A stretch of 64,000 bases of DNA from UBA4292 sp002395865 (GTDB lineage: Bacteria; Bacillota; Clostridia; Lachnospirales; Lachnospiraceae). Within the stretch, counting starts at the first letter, position 1. Every line of letters begins with the position of its first letter. Under the pieces are notes generated by a model. It worked only from the letters and a program-made list of their open reading frames with translations, was not told the origin of the DNA and did no database searches. The position numbers and the translations under genes are program-made. Below are positions 51,892 through 58,898 of the stretch, piece after piece. Location of the stretch: NCBI GenBank assembly GCA_946533395.1, contig CAMNBU010000006.1:18190-82189 (forward strand). The letters run 5' to 3'.

Positions 51892-52581
51892 ATGTATCTT
51901 GATAACTACGATAATTATGTCTTTGATCTGTACGGAACTTTGATAGATATAAATACAGATGAGAGGGCCGCGAAGACCTGGAAGAAGTGGCTGAAGATCC
52001 TGGACAGAGAAAAAATAAAGCATCCCGACTACATAAGATTTCGAAGGGACTTTTTTGAACTGGATAAGCTGTATCGGGCGGAGGCTACTCAGAAGACAGG
52101 CAGTAAATACCCCGAGATAGAGATTCTGAATGTATACAGGGAATTATTTGATGATTACGGCAATAAACCGGTGGTCGATGAAAAACTGAATGAACTCTCC
52201 TACGCATTCAGAGCCTGCTCGAGGAAGTATTACAGGCTTTATGACGGAGTGCCTGAATTTCTGAAAAAGCTCAGAAGCAGCGGCAAAAAGGTGTACATCC
52301 TGAGCAATGCGCAGGCCAGCTACACTCTTCCGGAGATACTTCATTTCGGACTCGATAAGATGGTGGATGACTGCATCATCTCCAGTGACTGCGGATATAT
52401 GAAGCCGGAGGGGGCATTTTTCGAGATCCTGATAGGAAGACATTCGCTTGAAAGAAGCCGCACCGTAATGATAGGGGACTCTTCCTTCTCTGACGGGGGA
52501 GTGGCAAAAAACTGCGGCACAGACTTCATTCATCTGGCCGGTGAGAACAGTTCAAAAATTTTTTACATAAAAAACCTCTAA
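51892..52581 (+). CDS. HAD-superfamily hydrolase
   Basis: 229 residues. Motif I VFDLYGTLID (Asp nucleophile and +2 Tyr instead of the usual Asp), motif II SNAQ, motif III Lys and motif IV MIGDSSFSDGG. It looks like a phosphatase of the haloacid dehalogenase class, but a missing second Asp in motif I (DLYGT) is a variant also seen in known members; substrate unknown. GGAGGG before the ATG; follows DUF4446 by 17 bp. Confidence 0.88.
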   Translation: MYLDNYDNYVFDLYGTLIDINTDERAAKTWKKWLKILDREKIKHPDYIRFRRDFFELDKLYRAEATQKTGSKYPEIEILNVYRELFDDYGNKPVVDEKLNELSYAFRACSRKYYRLYDGVPEFLKKLRSSGKKVYILSNAQASYTLPEILHFGLDKMVDDCIISSDCGYMKPEGAFFEILIGRHSLERSRTVMIGDSSFSDGGVAKNCGTDFIHLAGENSSKIFYIKNL

Positions 52582-52620
52582 AAAATAATATTATTTAACG
52601 CATTTTTTACTTGTAAAATT

Positions 52621-52683
52621 CTGCTTGGTAATTTATCATCTTAAGCAGGAGGATGGAGTCGTCGGGACAAATCCTGACGGCTC
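52621..52683 (+). promoter_or_regulatory. two-hairpin leader upstream of the GH5 gene
   Basis: CTGCTT (52621-52626) pairs with AAGCAG (52643-52648). Further on, a 12-bp stem 52656-52667 with 52672-52683 (two G-U pairs) has a CAAA loop. No T run follows, so it is not an obvious terminator; it could be a leader structure or mRNA stabiliser. No known riboswitch was recognised. Confidence 0.5.
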
Positions 52684-52749
52684 TTGTCAGTTAAAGAACA
52701 GGATGTACTTTATGTACATGCGAAGCAGCATTTTTCAAGGGAGGAAAAC

Positions 52750-55185
52750 ATGCAAAGACTTAAAAAAGGAGCCGCGATAGCGGCAGCCTGCGCGATGTGT
52801 CTGAGTGCCTGCGCGAACGGCACCGACACTGAGACAACTACCAAGGAGCCTGCGCAGACCACAACAGCGCAGCAGGAAACGGAGCCCGTGAAGGATCCGA
52901 CAGATTCGTCTACACCCGAGGAGACCACGGCCGAGCCCATCACCGAAGAGCCTGCGACCGATCCGGCCGACCCTACGAAGTTCATTGACCTGGCTCTGAA
53001 CGTATATTACAACGACGCAGACCACAATTATTATCAGAACGAGGTGGGTCCCTCTGTAAGGATCTACAATGATGGCCAGTACACAGTCACATTCGACTGC
53101 GCGAGCGATCTGTCCGATGACGCCATCGCAAAGGGAGTTGACTCCCTCGTGAACCTCACAGCGATATATGTGAAGGATACGGGTGTCGATGACGGTGAGC
53201 AGTCACCCTTAAAGGGCGCAAAGATCATGTACGACAGCTTTATCGTTGATGGCCAGGAACTCACCATCACCCTTACCGAGCCCAAGAACGCGTTCAAGGG
53301 TAACGGTATATTCGACACGAACGATCCCGTAAATGCCTGGGAGGGTTCGTGCATTGAACAGACGACGATGGATTCTTCCAGCCATGTGGCTAATTTCACG
53401 GGATTAGAGAATCCGAAAAAGGCCGAGCTCACATTTACACTTTCCGATATGACATGGGAGGAGGAGCAGGAGACTCCTTCACAGCCCGATCAGCCTTCAG
53501 AGGGAGATTTCGTGAATACAGCCAAGTATTCCGACATGGACTTCACGAATATGTCTGCGCTTGAGCTCTCAGTCCTCATGGGCAATGGTATCAACCTCGG
53601 AAACACCATGGAGGCCTACGGACGCGCGACCATGGGTACTGCGGCGGCAGTTTCATCATATGAGACCTACTGGGGTCAGCCCCTCACCACGGCAGCCATG
53701 ATCCAGGGTATGAAGAACTGCGGTTTCGATACGCTCAGAGTGCCGATCGCGTGGACCAATGCCATGAATTATGAGACCGGTGATTATACCATCGGTGAGA
53801 AGTATATGGACAGGATCCAGGAGATCGTTGACTACGCCATCGAGGCGGAGATGTTCGTCATCATCAACGACCACTGGGACGGCGGCTGGTGGGCCAAGTT
53901 CGGCTCATCACAGCAGGAGGACGTGGATGCGGCGTTCGAGATGTACAAGTCCATGTGGACGCAGATCTGCGAGAGGTTCAAGGATTATGGAGACATGGTC
54001 ATCTTCGAGTCGGGTAACGAGGAGCATGGCGACGCCCTGAACAACAACTCCAACTATGATAAATCCGGTTATCTGACTGAAGACGGCATCTATGAGATGG
54101 CCAATAAGATCAACCAGACCTTCGTGGACGTCGTAAGGGCAAGCGGCGGCAACAACGACGACAGATTCCTTCTGATCGCGGGATACAACACCGATATCGA
54201 CAGAACCTGCGACAGCAGATACAAGATGCCCACGGATACAGCCGATCACAAGCTCTTCCTGTCCGTTCACTACTACACGCCCTGGAACTACTGCGGCGTG
54301 GATAAGAACGCGAGATGGGGCATCAAGCAGGACTATGAGCTTATAGAGGAGCAGTTCTCAAAACTTAAGAAGTTCACCGATGAGGGATACGGAGTCATCA
54401 TCGGCGAGTACGCTGCACTTCCCTACTGGGAGGACAACACGTCTCACATAAAGGACAATACCACCGAGTTTACCAAGGCAGTGCTCGATATGTGCGACCA
54501 GTACAATCTGGTTCCCATGCTCTGGAGCTGCAACGATCTGTACCTCAAGAGACAGCTCACCATGGCTACAGAGGAGCTTAACGAGCTCTACAGAAGCAGA
54601 TGCTACATGAAGGAGCAGGAGGCAGGCGGATTTGCACAAGTCTCAGCGGCTTCCTTCCAGGAGGATAAGAACAACGCATCCGAGATGTGGGACGACGTTC
54701 CCGTAGTCGAGGCAGGCAAGCCCTACGCATGGATCATGTGGAACGGCGGAGCCGGTACATACTCGGTAGGTGACACATACAATCCTGCTGACAACACCGC
54801 AGGTGCCAAGGCTACGGATGTTTTGACTGACGGAGCCGGAACCTACACGGTATCACTTGAATTCCCGGGCGGCAACACTGGTCTTACATTTGCGGCGCTC
54901 GCTGTCAATTCAGGTGAGGAGCACTACCCCGGCTGCATAATCGACATCAAGGAGATAACCTACGACGGAGTTCCCGTCGAGCTCATAGCCAAGCCCTACA
55001 CCAGCTCCGACGATAATGTGACCACCAGAGTGAACCTCATAAACACATGGGTAAAAAAGCTTCCGAAGGACGCAAGATGTGCTGACGGAGATCTCACCGA
55101 CTGCGCTCCCGTGATACTCGACAGTAAGGATATCGTAGATATCAAGAATATCACGATCACATTTGAGTTGATCATCCCTGAATAG
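52750..55185 (+). CDS. secreted GH5 endoglucanase-like lipoprotein with flanking beta-sandwich modules
   Basis: 811 residues from the ATG at 52750 (GGGAGG upstream). Lipoprotein signal with lipobox LSAC (Cys near 20), Thr/Glu/Pro-rich linker to about residue 75, a beta-sandwich module (about 78-240), GH5 TIM barrel (about 255-620) and a C-terminal beta-sandwich module (about 655-808). GH5 residues: VRIPVAW-type strand, DHW, acid/base Glu424 in SGNE, nucleophile Glu553 in IIGEY. The two sandwich modules resemble each other (IYDSFIVDGQEL / IKEITYDGVPVEL; NAW / NTWVKKLP), suggesting duplicated carbohydrate-binding units. Likely a surface beta-1,4-glucanase feeding the GH94 phosphorylase at 58899. 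It ends at a strong terminator. Confidence 0.9.
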   Translation: MQRLKKGAAIAAACAMCLSACANGTDTETTTKEPAQTTTAQQETEPVKDPTDSSTPEETTAEPITEEPATDPADPTKFIDLALNVYYNDADHNYYQNEVGPSVRIYNDGQYTVTFDCASDLSDDAIAKGVDSLVNLTAIYVKDTGVDDGEQSPLKGAKIMYDSFIVDGQELTITLTEPKNAFKGNGIFDTNDPVNAWEGSCIEQTTMDSSSHVANFTGLENPKKAELTFTLSDMTWEEEQETPSQPDQPSEGDFVNTAKYSDMDFTNMSALELSVLMGNGINLGNTMEAYGRATMGTAAAVSSYETYWGQPLTTAAMIQGMKNCGFDTLRVPIAWTNAMNYETGDYTIGEKYMDRIQEIVDYAIEAEMFVIINDHWDGGWWAKFGSSQQEDVDAAFEMYKSMWTQICERFKDYGDMVIFESGNEEHGDALNNNSNYDKSGYLTEDGIYEMANKINQTFVDVVRASGGNNDDRFLLIAGYNTDIDRTCDSRYKMPTDTADHKLFLSVHYYTPWNYCGVDKNARWGIKQDYELIEEQFSKLKKFTDEGYGVIIGEYAALPYWEDNTSHIKDNTTEFTKAVLDMCDQYNLVPMLWSCNDLYLKRQLTMATEELNELYRSRCYMKEQEAGGFAQVSAASFQEDKNNASEMWDDVPVVEAGKPYAWIMWNGGAGTYSVGDTYNPADNTAGAKATDVLTDGAGTYTVSLEFPGGNTGLTFAALAVNSGEEHYPGCIIDIKEITYDGVPVELIAKPYTSSDDNVTTRVNLINTWVKKLPKDARCADGDLTDCAPVILDSKDIVDIKNITITFELIIPE

Positions 55186-55199
55186 ATCACCCCCCTACT

Positions 55200-55226
55200 C
55201 CGGGCGGCCAGCGGCCGCCCGGTTTT
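55200..55226 (+). terminator. terminator of the GH5 gene
   Basis: CCGGGCGGCC (55200-55209) pairs perfectly with GGCCGCCCGG (55213-55222) across AGC and is followed by TTTT. Confidence 0.9.
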
Positions 55227-55280
55227 AACGTTCCAAAAGGACCATAAAAACGATTACGGGGTTTATTTCTGAGGAAAAAT

Positions 55281-55404
55281 ATTGTATAATATTTATAGAC
55301 CCGAAGGGTCTACCCGATGCACCTGTGCGTCGGGTACGTTTTGCAGAGCAAAACACTGACCGTCGAAGACGGGCTGCATAATGCGAATGCATTATGGTAT
55401 AATT
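55281..55404 (+). repeat. five consecutive GAA-type hairpins in the leader of the alpha/beta hydrolase gene
   Basis: After a TATAAT box (55285-55290), five hairpins stand in a row: TAGACCC-GAA-GGGTCTA (55296-55312); TACCCGATGCAC-CT-GTGCGTCGGGTA (55311-55336); GTTTTGC-AGA-GCAAAAC (55338-55354); CCGTC-GAA-GACGG (55360-55372); CATAATGC-GAAT-GCATTATG (55377-55396). The direct repeat GTATAAT occurs on both sides (55284-55290, 55398-55404). There is no open reading frame of note. Stable C-GAA-G triloops recur here and in the element at 26508. Confidence 0.82.
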
Positions 55405-55471
55405 ATCGCGGTGTTGCGATATATCGATGAATGCAGGGGCTGCGACAGGGACCCTGAGAAAAGGAGGGAAT

Positions 55472-56437
55472 ATGGCTACCAAAAAGAAGAGCATAAAAAA
55501 GACGCTGCCCGTGATCATAGGGCTGGGAAGCGCCGCGGCAGCAGCCGGAGCATACTACGCTGTCATCAACCATTTCTTTAAGTTGGGCTTTAACGCGAGA
55601 TTTCAGCCCGTGGAGGACGACGACGGTTTCGCGAAGGGAACAAATTATTCGGACGTGGTGCTTGAGGGAAAGAAATGGCTTTTTGAGGCGCCTTCGGACA
55701 GAGTCGAACTCATCTCCCACGATGGAACAAAGCTCGTTGGACACTATTTTGCGGCTGAAAACGCGAAGAGGACGGTCATCGGCTTCCACGGCTGGAGGGC
55801 GAAATGGTTCTACGACTATGGTTCACTGGGCAAATGGCTCCACGATAACGGCTCGAACCTGCTTCTTATAGAGCAGAGAGGACAGGGCACGAGTGAGGGA
55901 GAGTTCATGGGCTTCGGTATCACGGAGCATCTTGACGTTCCCATGTGGGTGAACTGGGTTCTGGATAATAAAAAGGACGGTCTGCCGATATTTCTGTTCG
56001 GCCGTTCCATGGGAGCCTCGACGGTGCTCATGGCTTCCGGCAAGGAGCTTCCCGAGGAAGTGGCGGGCATCATAGCGGACTGCGGATTTTCCGCGCCGTA
56101 TGATATGCTGAAGTACTTCTGCACGCACAACGCGCACCTTCCGGAGCACCCCTTCATGGACGGCGTGGTGAAGCTCATAAAGAGCAGGACCGGTGTGGAT
56201 GTAAAAAGCTACAGCGCATATGAGGCTGTACAGCACGCGACGAAGCCGATACTATTTATACACGGCGACGCGGACGGCTTCGTTCCCGAGTATATGACTC
56301 ACGACGATTACAACGCGTGCGCCTCCGAGAAAAAGCTTCTGATAGTTCACGGCGCGGATCACTGTATGAGCGATCTTATAGATCCTCTTGCCTACTGGAA
56401 CGCGGTGAATGACTTCTTCAGTGAGTACGGTGGTTGA
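55472..56437 (+). CDS. membrane-anchored alpha/beta hydrolase
   Basis: 321 residues from the ATG at 55472 (AGGAGGG upstream). A basic start and hydrophobic helix (residues 9-30, VIIGLGSAAAAAGAYYAVI) anchor it. Catalytic Ser lies in FGRSMGAST (about 175), Asp in HGDADGFVP and His in GADHC. Closest in style to the YfhR/Bem46-like peptidase/esterase group; substrate unknown. Its leader carries five hairpins. It is followed one base later by the zinc-ribbon gene. Confidence 0.9.
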   Translation: MATKKKSIKKTLPVIIGLGSAAAAAGAYYAVINHFFKLGFNARFQPVEDDDGFAKGTNYSDVVLEGKKWLFEAPSDRVELISHDGTKLVGHYFAAENAKRTVIGFHGWRAKWFYDYGSLGKWLHDNGSNLLLIEQRGQGTSEGEFMGFGITEHLDVPMWVNWVLDNKKDGLPIFLFGRSMGASTVLMASGKELPEEVAGIIADCGFSAPYDMLKYFCTHNAHLPEHPFMDGVVKLIKSRTGVDVKSYSAYEAVQHATKPILFIHGDADGFVPEYMTHDDYNACASEKKLLIVHGADHCMSDLIDPLAYWNAVNDFFSEYGG

Positions 56438-56438
56438 T

Positions 56439-57194
56439 ATGGCGATCGTTAAGATGCATTGTCCCTACTGTGGAGGAGTGTTTGAGACCGACCCATACGC
56501 GCAGGCCGCCGGGTGCCCCTACTGCAGGAGGGTGATAGAAATTGACGATGATATGAGGGATATTCTCCTCGGGAGGAAAAGAAGCGCGAGACCTGCAAAA
56601 AGACCCTCCGCGAAGAAGCCGCAGACGACGGGAAGGCGCAGAAAGACGAAAAAACAGAAGGATATGGAGACACTTTTGTGGATACTGGGGTGGATATTCA
56701 TATTTCCGCTGCCACTCACTATCCTTCTGATGCACGGCAGAAAGACGAAGGCAAAATACGTTGTCATCGCAGCCGCGTGGATAGTGTATATCATACTCAT
56801 CATCCTTCTGGCGCTCTTTATGAAAAACGGTTGCCTCTTTGGCGCGAAGGAAGAGCCTGAGAACGGCCTCACCGTCACATATAAGCGTACCGATAAAAAC
56901 ACCATCGGCGAGGAGTGGACCTACCTGTATAAGATAAACGGACGCGTGGTAAAGGACGGCGAGTACATACTTAACGAGGGTGATGAGCTTACTCTGTACG
57001 CGAAGTTTACGGAAAACGACGATCTTCCGGACGTGGGAGAGGCTTCGGTGGTCCACAAGGTCACGGCACAGGATGTGAAGAACGGGTTTACGGAGAAGTT
57101 TTCTCTGCAGGTGAAGGAAAACGGCGGCATATACAAGGGCCGGAGTGCGGATTTCGAGGTCGTATTCACATTTACGGTAAAAAAGCACGGATGA
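56439..57194 (+). CDS. zinc-ribbon membrane protein, unknown
   Basis: 251 residues from the ATG at 56439. Residues 4-30 form a zinc ribbon (CPYCGGVF...CPYCRRVI), then a basic Lys/Arg/Pro-rich stretch, two membrane helices (about 75-95 and 103-127), and a ~115-residue beta-rich domain after CLFG (TVTYKRTDKNTIGEEWTYLYKINGRV). The start follows the hydrolase stop by one base; the ribosome site is weak, which suggests coupling. No clear family. Confidence 0.75.
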   Translation: MAIVKMHCPYCGGVFETDPYAQAAGCPYCRRVIEIDDDMRDILLGRKRSARPAKRPSAKKPQTTGRRRKTKKQKDMETLLWILGWIFIFPLPLTILLMHGRKTKAKYVVIAAAWIVYIILIILLALFMKNGCLFGAKEEPENGLTVTYKRTDKNTIGEEWTYLYKINGRVVKDGEYILNEGDELTLYAKFTENDDLPDVGEASVVHKVTAQDVKNGFTEKFSLQVKENGGIYKGRSADFEVVFTFTVKKHG

Positions 57195-57250
57195 GGGCAT
57201 CGGTAAGGTTTTTTTAAGGAACGGTTAAGACGCTATGCTGTAAATGGCAG

Positions 57251-57279
57251 TTTACAAAACGCAAAAAAAAGGGTATATT
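57251..57279 (+). promoter_or_regulatory. promoter of the tyrosine-rich protein gene
   Basis: TTTACA (57251-57256), 17 bp, TATATT (57274-57279), with the alternative TATTAT overlapping. The leader then contains CGCGG...CCGCG and AAGGAGG before the ATG. Confidence 0.65.
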
Positions 57280-57341
57280 ATAACAGGATCGCGGAGGATG
57301 GATCACCGCGACAGATTTCCGGCAGGGAAGGAGGTAGAATC

Positions 57342-58070
57342 ATGGATGCGGCTCAGGTAATGACAATAGAAGATATCAAGCAGTTTGCGGCAGAAAGAAA
57401 TATGCCTCTGGAGAGGATGAGGTTCTTCATCGGCGAGGATTACAGAGAACCGAGAGCGTTCGGCATCTTCAGAAACTCTGACGGTGAGGTTGTAGTTTAC
57501 AAGAACAAGGAAGACGGAACGAGGGCTATAAGATATCAGGGCACGGACGAGGTCTATGCGGTGTCCGAGATCATGAAGAAGCTCGCGGACGAGATACAAC
57601 TCAGAAACCGTGCTATGCAGCCTTATAATCCGGCCCAGTACAGACCGGTGCAGTCTCCCGCTGTAGTAAGGCAGAAGAAAAAGAACACTCTGATCGGGGT
57701 GGCTATAGTGGTCGCGGTCATCGCCGTACTCATCATCGCGGCGGCCAGGACGCCCAACAGAGGTTACTATGTATACGAGGGGAACTCGTACTACTACCTC
57801 GGCGGTGACTGGTATTACTACGACGACTACTACAACGACTGGCGCTATTATTCGGGCAGTCCGTCATTTTCGGGCAATTACAGCAGCTACTACGTTTCGG
57901 ACGACAGCTACAACTACAGCAACTACAATACCTCGAATTTCTACGATACGGATTATTATTATGATTATGACTACAACAGCTATAATTATGATGATAATGA
58001 CAGCTACAACTATTATGACAGCTGGGACAGCTGGGATTCGTTCGATACGAACTGGGGAAGTGACTGGTAG
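57342..58070 (+). CDS. membrane protein with tyrosine-rich extracellular tail
   Basis: 242 residues. Residues 1-90 form a globular domain (DIKQFAAERNMPLERMRFFIGEDYREPRAFGIF), residues ~115-136 a membrane helix, and residues 141-242 a low-complexity tail with about 30 tyrosines plus many Asp, Asn, Ser and Trp (YYYDDYYNDWRYY, DYNSYNYDDNDSYNYYDSWD). No signal peptide at the start, so the order suggests cytosol-inside. The tail resembles prion-like or phase-separating sequences, or tyrosine-rich surface anchors; function unknown. AAGGAGG supports the start. Confidence 0.78.
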   Translation: MDAAQVMTIEDIKQFAAERNMPLERMRFFIGEDYREPRAFGIFRNSDGEVVVYKNKEDGTRAIRYQGTDEVYAVSEIMKKLADEIQLRNRAMQPYNPAQYRPVQSPAVVRQKKKNTLIGVAIVVAVIAVLIIAAARTPNRGYYVYEGNSYYYLGGDWYYYDDYYNDWRYYSGSPSFSGNYSSYYVSDDSYNYSNYNTSNFYDTDYYYDYDYNSYNYDDNDSYNYYDSWDSWDSFDTNWGSDW

Positions 58071-58154
58071 GAATGTTTGAGGCCCCGAGGCTTCCGCCGG
58101 TGATGCGGCAGACACGTCACCGGTAGGCACCATGTCTGCGATAAGGTAAATGCC

Positions 58155-58766
58155 ATGGGAATATTTGATCAGATCAAGAATGTGTTCAAGTCTGAGATCA
58201 ACAGAGAGGTCAGAAATCAGACGAGAGGAGCCATCAATAATCTGGAGAAGCAGATCGGCAAGGGAATGAACAAGAGCGAGAAGTTCAAGTTCCAGGCCAT
58301 CCCTTCAAGCCTTGAGGAGCTTCAGGCTCTGCCGGAGGCAAAGCTCGACTCTCCTTACAAGACCGCGGCTCTGGTCATGCTCACACTTATGAACTATGAG
58401 AGAAATCCGGAGGAAACCGCGAGAATGCTCGACTTCTTAAACGGTCCTAATGATGTGAGCAATCACGTAAAGCAGTTCTTAAAGGAGCATCTGGGTGAGA
58501 AGCCCTACAAGGCGCCTTCATTTTTTGAGGGAGCGACCGTTCAGAACAACTATACGCCCAACGTTCCCTATGTGATCACCATCAGTGAGAACCCCTACTC
58601 CTTCGACAACAAGGACTGGGCTACTCTGTGGGTAAAGAGCGCCGGCGGCGACAACCCCAGACCCATCATTTTCAGACACAAGCCGTCCACCAATGAGTGG
58701 TTCTTCACGGAGATCCAGTGCCTGACTGATATCAGGACTCCTGTTAAGGATGATCCCTGGGCATAA
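58155..58766 (+). CDS. DUF6935-like cytosolic protein, unknown
   Basis: 203 residues, no signal or membrane segment. The N-terminal half is helical (MGIFDQIKNVFKSEINREV, LPEAKLDSPYKTAALVMLTLMNYERNPEETARMLDFLNGP); the C-terminal half is beta-rich and reads NYTPNVPYVITISENPYSFDNKDWATLWVKSAGGDNPRPI, resembling DUF6935. Weak ribosome site (AAGGT). It follows the tyrosine-rich gene by 84 bp and ends at a terminator, so the two may be co-transcribed. Confidence 0.72.
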   Translation: MGIFDQIKNVFKSEINREVRNQTRGAINNLEKQIGKGMNKSEKFKFQAIPSSLEELQALPEAKLDSPYKTAALVMLTLMNYERNPEETARMLDFLNGPNDVSNHVKQFLKEHLGEKPYKAPSFFEGATVQNNYTPNVPYVITISENPYSFDNKDWATLWVKSAGGDNPRPIIFRHKPSTNEWFFTEIQCLTDIRTPVKDDPWA

Positions 58767-58824
58767 CAAGTAACGCATCATACGGCGTTGATATACAGAT
58801 TTTATATGAAACAGAGTTCCGCTT

Positions 58825-58850
58825 CCCTCCGCTTTATGCGGAGGGATTTT
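58825..58850 (+). terminator. terminator of the DUF6935-like gene
   Basis: CCCTCCGC (58825-58832) pairs with GCGGAGGG (58838-58845), then ATTTT. Confidence 0.82.
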
Positions 58851-58856
58851 GATTCA

Positions 58857-58888
58857 ATAAAAAATCCCCCCGCAGTTTCCTGCGGGGG
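58857..58888 (-). terminator. terminator of the GH94 gene
   Basis: CCCCCGCAG (58867-58875) pairs with CTGCGGGGG (58880-58888); on the minus strand GGATTTTTTATT follows. Confidence 0.85.
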
Positions 58889-58898
58889 TGAGCTTGGT

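Noticed and set aside
52582..52749. c-di-GMP or other riboswitch before the GH5 gene
   Set aside because: Two hairpins exist, but conserved bases of known riboswitch classes were not recognised.
58071..58154. Hairpin CCGGTGA/TCACCGG before the DUF6935-like gene as terminator
   Set aside because: Long loop and no T run; at most a leader structure.
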